Assembly: GCA_025362535.1 (NCBI GenBank)
Contig: JANYGE010000346.1
Span: 1-9,458 of the forward strand
Source: Hyphomicrobiales bacterium
Lineage (GTDB): Bacteria > Pseudomonadota > Alphaproteobacteria > Rhizobiales > Aestuariivirgaceae
Direction of reading: 5' to 3'
DNA: 9,458 bases
Positions within the stretch are counted from its first letter, which is position 1. Each line of letters opens with the position of its first letter. Positions 5,717 to 9,458 of the stretch are shown in pieces. The position numbers and the translations under genes are program-made. The notes beneath the pieces are model-generated. The model had not been told where the DNA came from. It saw nothing but the letters and a program-made list of their open reading frames with translations, and did not search any database.

Positions 5717-5846
5717 GTTATTCTCCTACAATTTTCTTTTGCAAGTTTCGAACTTTTCTGTGTGCGCGTCCAGTAAAAACTTCGGAAACAATTGACAAAT
5801 TTACGAAAGCGGATTGAAGTCTCTCAAACAAAATTAGCGAGGCAAC
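5717..5846. promoter_or_regulatory. Divergent promoter region between DJ-1-like and epimerase genes
   Basis: This 130-bp region is AT-rich. On the plus strand a perfect -35 hexamer TTGACA (5792-5797) is followed after 17 bases by TGAAGT (5815-5820), a poor -10. The epimerase ribosome binding site GAGG is at 5839-5842. Close to the DJ-1-like gene is a small inverted repeat AAGTT-TCG-AACTT (5743-5755), which might be a regulator site but is too short to be sure. No transcription-factor gene lies nearby to explain it. Confidence 0.35.
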
Positions 5847-6698
5847 ATGAAACTTGGCTTCAATCTTTTGCTCTGGACGCCATATGTCACCAAAGAGCAT
5901 TTGCCGATCATCAAAGCTTTAAAAAAGGCCGGTTATGACGGTGTGGAAATTCCATTATTTGAAGGCACCCCCGAACATTATGCATGGCTTGGTGGAGAAC
6001 TTGATAAGCTCGGTCTTGGTCGCACATCAGTGAGTGTGTTGGGGGCTGGTTGCAATTCGCTTTCGCCTGATAAGGCCCAGCAGAAAGCCGCCCTTGAACG
6101 CACCAAATGGGCCATTGATTGCAATGCCGCTTTGGGTTCGCCCATTCTGGCAGGTCCAATGCATTCTGAACATGGCGGCTTTTCTGGCGCACCCTTGACC
6201 AAACAAGAGCGCGCCCGCGCCATCAGCTTTCACCGTAAGGCCGGAGACTATGCCGCCAAGAAAAATGTGAAATTCGCTTTGGAAGCGCTCAACCGGTTTG
6301 AATGTTATATTTTCAACACCATGGCGCAGCTTGGCGATTATCTCGATGAGGTTGATCACCCCGCCATCAAAGCCATGTATGATACATTCCACGCCAATAT
6401 CGAAGAGAAAGATCCGGTGGCGGCTGTCAAAGCAATCAAGCGCCATCTTATCCATGTGCATATTTCAGAAAATGATCGCGGCACGCCAGGCCGTGGCCAT
6501 GTGCCATGGGATAAAACCTATGCTGCTTTGAGGGCAGCAAAATATGATGGCTGGATGACCATTGAGGCTTTTGGCAGCGCCATGCCCGCGCTCGCCGCGG
6601 CCACGAGGGTCTGGCGCAATTTCTTTCCGAACCCCGAACAGGTTTACAAGGAAGGTTTTAAAAATATGCAGCAAGGCTGGGAAAAGGCGAAATCATAA
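5847..6698 (+). CDS. D-tagatose 3-epimerase-like sugar isomerase (xylose isomerase-like TIM barrel)
   Basis: A 283-residue cytosolic TIM-barrel protein of the AP-endonuclease-2/xylose isomerase-like superfamily, close to ketose 3-epimerases (D-tagatose or D-psicose 3-epimerase). The metal and catalytic residues of the Pseudomonas cichorii enzyme (E152, H188, D185, H211, R217, E246) map at a constant offset of six: E146 in FALEALNRFE, D179 and H182 in MYDTFHANIEE, H205 and R211 in HVHISENDRG, and E240 in MTIEAFG. E-x-LNRFE is the typical epimerase motif. It should epimerise or isomerise a free ketose or related sugar; hydroxypyruvate isomerase is an alternative label with fewer matching features. 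GAGG 4 bases ahead of the ATG supports the start. Its TAA shares a base with the ATG of the SRPBCC gene (TAATG), so the two are translationally coupled. The exact substrate is unknown. Confidence 0.88.
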   Translation: MKLGFNLLLWTPYVTKEHLPIIKALKKAGYDGVEIPLFEGTPEHYAWLGGELDKLGLGRTSVSVLGAGCNSLSPDKAQQKAALERTKWAIDCNAALGSPILAGPMHSEHGGFSGAPLTKQERARAISFHRKAGDYAAKKNVKFALEALNRFECYIFNTMAQLGDYLDEVDHPAIKAMYDTFHANIEEKDPVAAVKAIKRHLIHVHISENDRGTPGRGHVPWDKTYAALRAAKYDGWMTIEAFGSAMPALAAATRVWRNFFPNPEQVYKEGFKNMQQGWEKAKS

Positions 6699-7630
6699 TG
6701 GCGCGCGCATATGCCAGCATCATTTTAAAAGCACCAGTGCAAACTGTGTGGAATCTGATACGCGATTTTAACGGTCTGCCCCGTTGGGCACCTGCCATTG
6801 CACGATCAAAAATCGAAGACGGTTTAGAGTCTGATGTGGTGGGCTGCGTGCGCTCGTTCTACACTCATGAGGGCAGCCATATCCGTGAGCGTCTCCTGAT
6901 GCTCGATGATGCCAATTATACTTTCAGCTATAATTTTGAAAAGCCTGCCTTCCCCGTCAAAAATTACGTGGCTACGCTGCGGCTTTATCCGGTGACCAAC
7001 ACCGACCACTGTTTTGCCGAATGGACATCAAGTTTTGATGAAGCGCCCGGCGATGAAGGCAAATATGAGAAGATCATCTCGCAGGATGTCTTCGCTGCAA
7101 ACTGGAAATCACTCGCCAGCATTATTGCAAAAACCAAGCCAGCGCTGCCTGCCAATTCACCCCGCTGGAAAGCAGGCCAACCCAACAAAGTCTGGACCTC
7201 GCGTACCATCAAAGCGCCAGCCGCTGATGTATGGGCCATTATGCGCGATTTTGCCGGCATGGGTGCTTGGCACGGCGATATTACCAAGATGCACATGTTA
7301 AAGCGAGCCCGCTCCGACAAGGTTTCAGGCATTCGTGATTTCTATTTTGGAACCGGGCATTTGAACGAAGAGCTTCTGCACCTTGATGATGTGCAGCGCT
7401 CATTCTCTTATCGCATCACCAAAAGTGAATTGCCCTGGATCAACTATGTTTCCGGACCAAGGCTCTGGCCGGTGACCGCCACTAACACCACATTCGGCGT
7501 GTGGACTGGTGATTGGCAGGCCAGCCCGCAAGATGATTTGAACTTGATGCCGAACACCGAAAGCAATGTGTATCAGCGTGCCTTTGCTGAGATTGAAAAA
7601 AATTTCTTCACACCGAAGAAACCGAAATAG
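6698..7630 (+). CDS. Tandem two-domain SRPBCC (polyketide cyclase/START-like) protein
   Basis: A 310-residue soluble protein built of two homologous SRPBCC halves, about 4-145 and 166-303. Corresponding landmarks are IKAP-x2-x-VW at 171-179 against LKAPVQTVW at 10-18, I-RDF-x-G at 21-26 against MRDFAG at 182-187, LDDANYTFSYNF (69-80) against LDDVQRSFSYRI (229-240), and LRLYPVTNT (94-102) against PRLWPVTAT (254-262). The helix-grip fold of this superfamily makes a deep cavity for hydrophobic or aromatic ligands, and members act as lipid or ligand carriers, cyclases or dehydratases. No catalytic residue can be assigned. It begins on the last base of the epimerase stop codon, which implies a shared function or stable co-production. 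It ends 1 base before the convergent dehydrogenase gene. Most family members have a single domain of about 145 residues, so the fused pair is notable. Confidence 0.85.
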   Translation: MARAYASIILKAPVQTVWNLIRDFNGLPRWAPAIARSKIEDGLESDVVGCVRSFYTHEGSHIRERLLMLDDANYTFSYNFEKPAFPVKNYVATLRLYPVTNTDHCFAEWTSSFDEAPGDEGKYEKIISQDVFAANWKSLASIIAKTKPALPANSPRWKAGQPNKVWTSRTIKAPAADVWAIMRDFAGMGAWHGDITKMHMLKRARSDKVSGIRDFYFGTGHLNEELLHLDDVQRSFSYRITKSELPWINYVSGPRLWPVTATNTTFGVWTGDWQASPQDDLNLMPNTESNVYQRAFAEIEKNFFTPKKPK

Positions 7631-7631
7631 T

Positions 7632-8324
7632 TCAATAGGTCGCCCGTCCACCCGACACGTCAAACACAGCGCCTGTGGAGAAGGAGCATTCTTCGCTCGC
7701 CAGCCAGCAGATTAAACTGGCCACTTCATCCACTGTGCCAAAGCGGGCTTTGGGAATCTTGGACAGCATGAAATCAATATGGACTTGCGGCATTTGATCA
7801 AAAATCGGCGTGCGCACGGCGGCAGGTGTAACGGCATTCACCGTGATATTGGTCTTGGCCAATTCCTTGGCCAATGATTTGGTAAAACCAATCACCCCAG
7901 CTTTGGAAGCTGAATAGGCCGAGGCATTGGGGTTTCCCTCTTTGCCAGCAATCGAAGCTACATTGACAATGCGCCCATAATTCTGCGCCACCATTAAAGG
8001 TACGACGGCTTTATTGGTGAAAAATGTGCCGTTGAGATTGATCGCAATTGTTTGCATCCAGCCATCCAAAGGAAATTCAGTGACGGGAACTGTGGGGCCA
8101 GTGATGCCTGCACTGTTCACCAAAATATCAATGCCACCAATTTTCTTCACAGTTTCCGCAACCGAATTTTCAACTGACGCAAAATCAGAAATATCGGTTT
8201 TGATGCCGCCATTCATATCCCAAATTGCAACCTTGCCGCCTTCGCTTTCAATGCGCTTAACCACAGCTTCGCCAATGCCCGAAAGGCCGCCTGTCACCAC
8301 AGCCCGCTTGCCTGAAAATCTCAT
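7632..8324 (-). CDS. Short-chain dehydrogenase/reductase (classical SDR)
   Basis: A 230-residue NAD(P)-dependent oxidoreductase of normal classical SDR length. The nucleotide-binding TGGLSGIG is at 11-18, NSAG (70-73, a variant of NNAG) stabilises the central sheet, N96 in NLNG is present, and the catalytic S124, Y137 and K141 lie in VASIAG and YSASK. W35-D36 at the end of the second strand places an acidic residue where NAD-preferring enzymes have one, so NAD is more likely than NADP. The C-terminus GAVFDVSGG is typical. The substrate is not readable; in this context a sugar, polyol or 3-hydroxyacid derived from a sugar is plausible. Its ATG overlaps the kinase stop (ATGA, 4 bases), so the two are translated together. 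It converges on the SRPBCC gene with a 1-base gap. Confidence 0.92.
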   Translation of the reverse strand: MRFSGKRAVVTGGLSGIGEAVVKRIESEGGKVAIWDMNGGIKTDISDFASVENSVAETVKKIGGIDILVNSAGITGPTVPVTEFPLDGWMQTIAINLNGTFFTNKAVVPLMVAQNYGRIVNVASIAGKEGNPNASAYSASKAGVIGFTKSLAKELAKTNITVNAVTPAAVRTPIFDQMPQVHIDFMLSKIPKARFGTVDEVASLICWLASEECSFSTGAVFDVSGGRATY

Positions 8325-9265
8325 TTTTTAATCTTCCATGTTTTCATCTTATGTAACGTATCTGCAAAAGAAACGATCCCTGCATCTGATCCGAGACCCG
8401 TGGCAACGAGACCTGCCGCCGTTTGCGCAAACCGCATGGAAGTTTCCACATCCATCTTGTGATGAAGGGCGGCTATAAAACCTGCATCAAATGCATCACC
8501 ACAGCCCGTCGTATCCACAACGTCAATTTCATAAGCTGGCGAAACCAGCCGCTCACCATTTTTATGGGCGTAATAGGCCCCGTCTCCGCCGAGCGTAAAT
8601 ACGCAACAGGATGCACCAAGATCAATAAAATACTTGGCGCAATCTTCAGCCGTCCGCTGCCCAGAGAGGTCTTTTGCTTCCTCAATTGAAGGCATGAAAT
8701 AATCAATATAGGGCAGCAACGGTTTTACGATTTTCTCTGTGTCGGCATTGGTTGCGATCAAATCAAACGTGACGATGCATCCCCTGCGCTTGGCTTCCTG
8801 CAAAAGTAAAAGGCTCGCCGGACCATCAAGTTTTTTGAGCAAACCCGTGCCGCCTAAATGAACAATCGACGCATCAAACACCTGATCATACATTGAGGCT
8901 GGCACATCCAGATAATCAGATGCACCCCGCACATGCAAAGCCGGACGTTCTCCGTTAGGGCGTATATTCAGAATAGTAGCTGATGTTGGCACACCTTTGA
9001 TGCGCTGCATGGCCGATGTATCGACACGGCGCAGAGCCAAGGTCAAAATAATCCAGTCGGCCTTTTCATCATCACCAACGGCACCAACCGCCAAACTGCG
9101 CAGGCCTAGTTTTCCGGTATCAACAACTGTTCCACCAGCGGTGCCAGCCACAGTCATTTTAATTTCTTCGATAAACTCTACATTGCCACGATCAGGAATG
9201 CGGGTGATGGGTCTTCCGAGAATATCAAGCGTGAAAAGCCCGATAACTGACACATCATAACGCAT
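8321..9265 (-). CDS. PfkB-family (ribokinase-like) carbohydrate kinase
   Basis: A 314-residue kinase of the PfkB/ribokinase family. The N-terminal strand DVSVIG starts at residue 4, the GTAGGTVVDTGKLG region (41-54) is the sugar-binding Gly-rich motif, and PfkB signature 2, DVVDTTGCGDAFDAGF, spans 248-263 with catalytic base D257. The anion-hole segment reads GCGD where most have GAGD, a tolerated variant. Such enzymes phosphorylate the hydroxymethyl group of a sugar or nucleoside with ATP; ribose, fructose, ketogluconate and adenosine members cannot be told apart by eye. I chose the ATG at 9265, 1 base after the upstream TAA; a GTG at 9286 would add seven residues inside the upstream gene without adding conserved sequence. 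It overlaps the SDR gene by 4 bases and follows a membrane protein gene, so the three form an operon. Confidence 0.9.
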   Translation of the reverse strand: MRYDVSVIGLFTLDILGRPITRIPDRGNVEFIEEIKMTVAGTAGGTVVDTGKLGLRSLAVGAVGDDEKADWIILTLALRRVDTSAMQRIKGVPTSATILNIRPNGERPALHVRGASDYLDVPASMYDQVFDASIVHLGGTGLLKKLDGPASLLLLQEAKRRGCIVTFDLIATNADTEKIVKPLLPYIDYFMPSIEEAKDLSGQRTAEDCAKYFIDLGASCCVFTLGGDGAYYAHKNGERLVSPAYEIDVVDTTGCGDAFDAGFIAALHHKMDVETSMRFAQTAAGLVATGLGSDAGIVSFADTLHKMKTWKIKK

Positions 9266-9266
9266 G

Positions 9267-9458
9267 TTATTGATCGCTCTTACCACGCAGATAAATGATC
9301 ACAGCCAGCACAACAGCAATTCCAGCCACAGTCCAGACAAAGGGGTGCAGGTAAAATGGTGTGGCCGCCAACATAACTTTACCAGCAGTCGTATTGGGAT
9401 CAGGCGGCGCTAGAAAAAACGCGCCATATAAATAAGCCGAAAAAATCGCAAGCAGCAG
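9267..9458 (-). CDS. C-terminal end of an integral membrane protein, possibly a transporter (cut by window edge)
   Basis: The last 63 residues of an open frame that continues past the window edge and stops at TAA (9267-9269). Two hydrophobic segments are visible: LLLAIFSAYLYGAFFLA near the window edge and FVWTVAGIAVVLAVIIYL before the polar end RGKSDQ. They are joined by a short loop with DPNTTAGK. This is the shape of the last two helices of a polytopic protein. I do not recognise the family from so little. It lies 1 base upstream of the kinase ATG (TAA-C-ATG), so it is the preceding gene of the kinase-dehydrogenase operon; an uptake protein for the same substrate would fit, but this is inference. 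Confidence 0.65.
   Translation of the reverse strand: MLLAIFSAYLYGAFFLAPPDPNTTAGKVMLAATPFYLHPFVWTVAGIAVVLAVIIYLRGKSDQ

Noticed and set aside
5743..5755. Inverted repeat AAGTT-TCG-AACTT as a regulator binding site
   Set aside because: Five-base arms in an AT-rich stretch are expected by chance and there is no regulator nearby, so it is only mentioned in the intergenic entry.
6027..6461. A 144-codon minus-strand frame inside the epimerase gene
   Set aside because: The plus strand carries the complete epimerase with all catalytic residues; the antisense frame has no recognisable motif.

Overview
The window looks like chromosomal DNA of an alphaproteobacterium, probably of the Rhizobiales/Hyphomicrobiales type. 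The basis is the PanB N-terminus, the NnrU-family membrane protein, the ribosome binding sites and compact gene packing, with a base composition that looks close to balanced by eye. This assignment is inference. No rRNA, tRNA, CRISPR array, insertion sequence or phage gene was seen. Coding density is very high, and several neighbouring genes overlap or lie 1 bp apart.

Left part (1-1031, minus strand): a tightly packed run of a full-length NnrU-family membrane protein, a short second protein that matches only the C-terminal half of the first, and the beginning of panB (pantothenate synthesis), cut by the window edge. Diverging from it (1171-2615, plus strand) are two tandem ParA/MinD-like P-loop ATPases. 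They are clearly paralogous with near-constant alignment, but the second has lost the signature lysine of the deviant Walker A motif. No ParB partner is visible.

Middle (2634-4894): a type II toxin-antitoxin cassette (Phd/YefM-like antitoxin and VapC-like PIN toxin) sits behind a promoter overlapped by a perfect 11-bp inverted repeat, the likely autoregulatory operator. Running towards it is a 510-residue exported protein with 46 cysteines and about twenty C-P-x-G...G-x-C repeat units. It is the least familiar protein of the window.

Right part (4961-9458): a DJ-1/PfpI-family protein with an unusual N-terminal extension diverges from a two-gene unit. That unit encodes a D-tagatose 3-epimerase-like TIM-barrel isomerase, with its full metal-binding set, overlapping a protein made of two tandem SRPBCC domains. 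On the opposite strand, converging with a 1-bp gap, is an operon of a membrane protein (C-terminal end only), a PfkB-family sugar kinase and a short-chain dehydrogenase. Epimerase, kinase, dehydrogenase and possible transporter together suggest a carbohydrate or polyol catabolic locus of unknown substrate. The SRPBCC and DJ-1 proteins do not have an obvious place in such a pathway.
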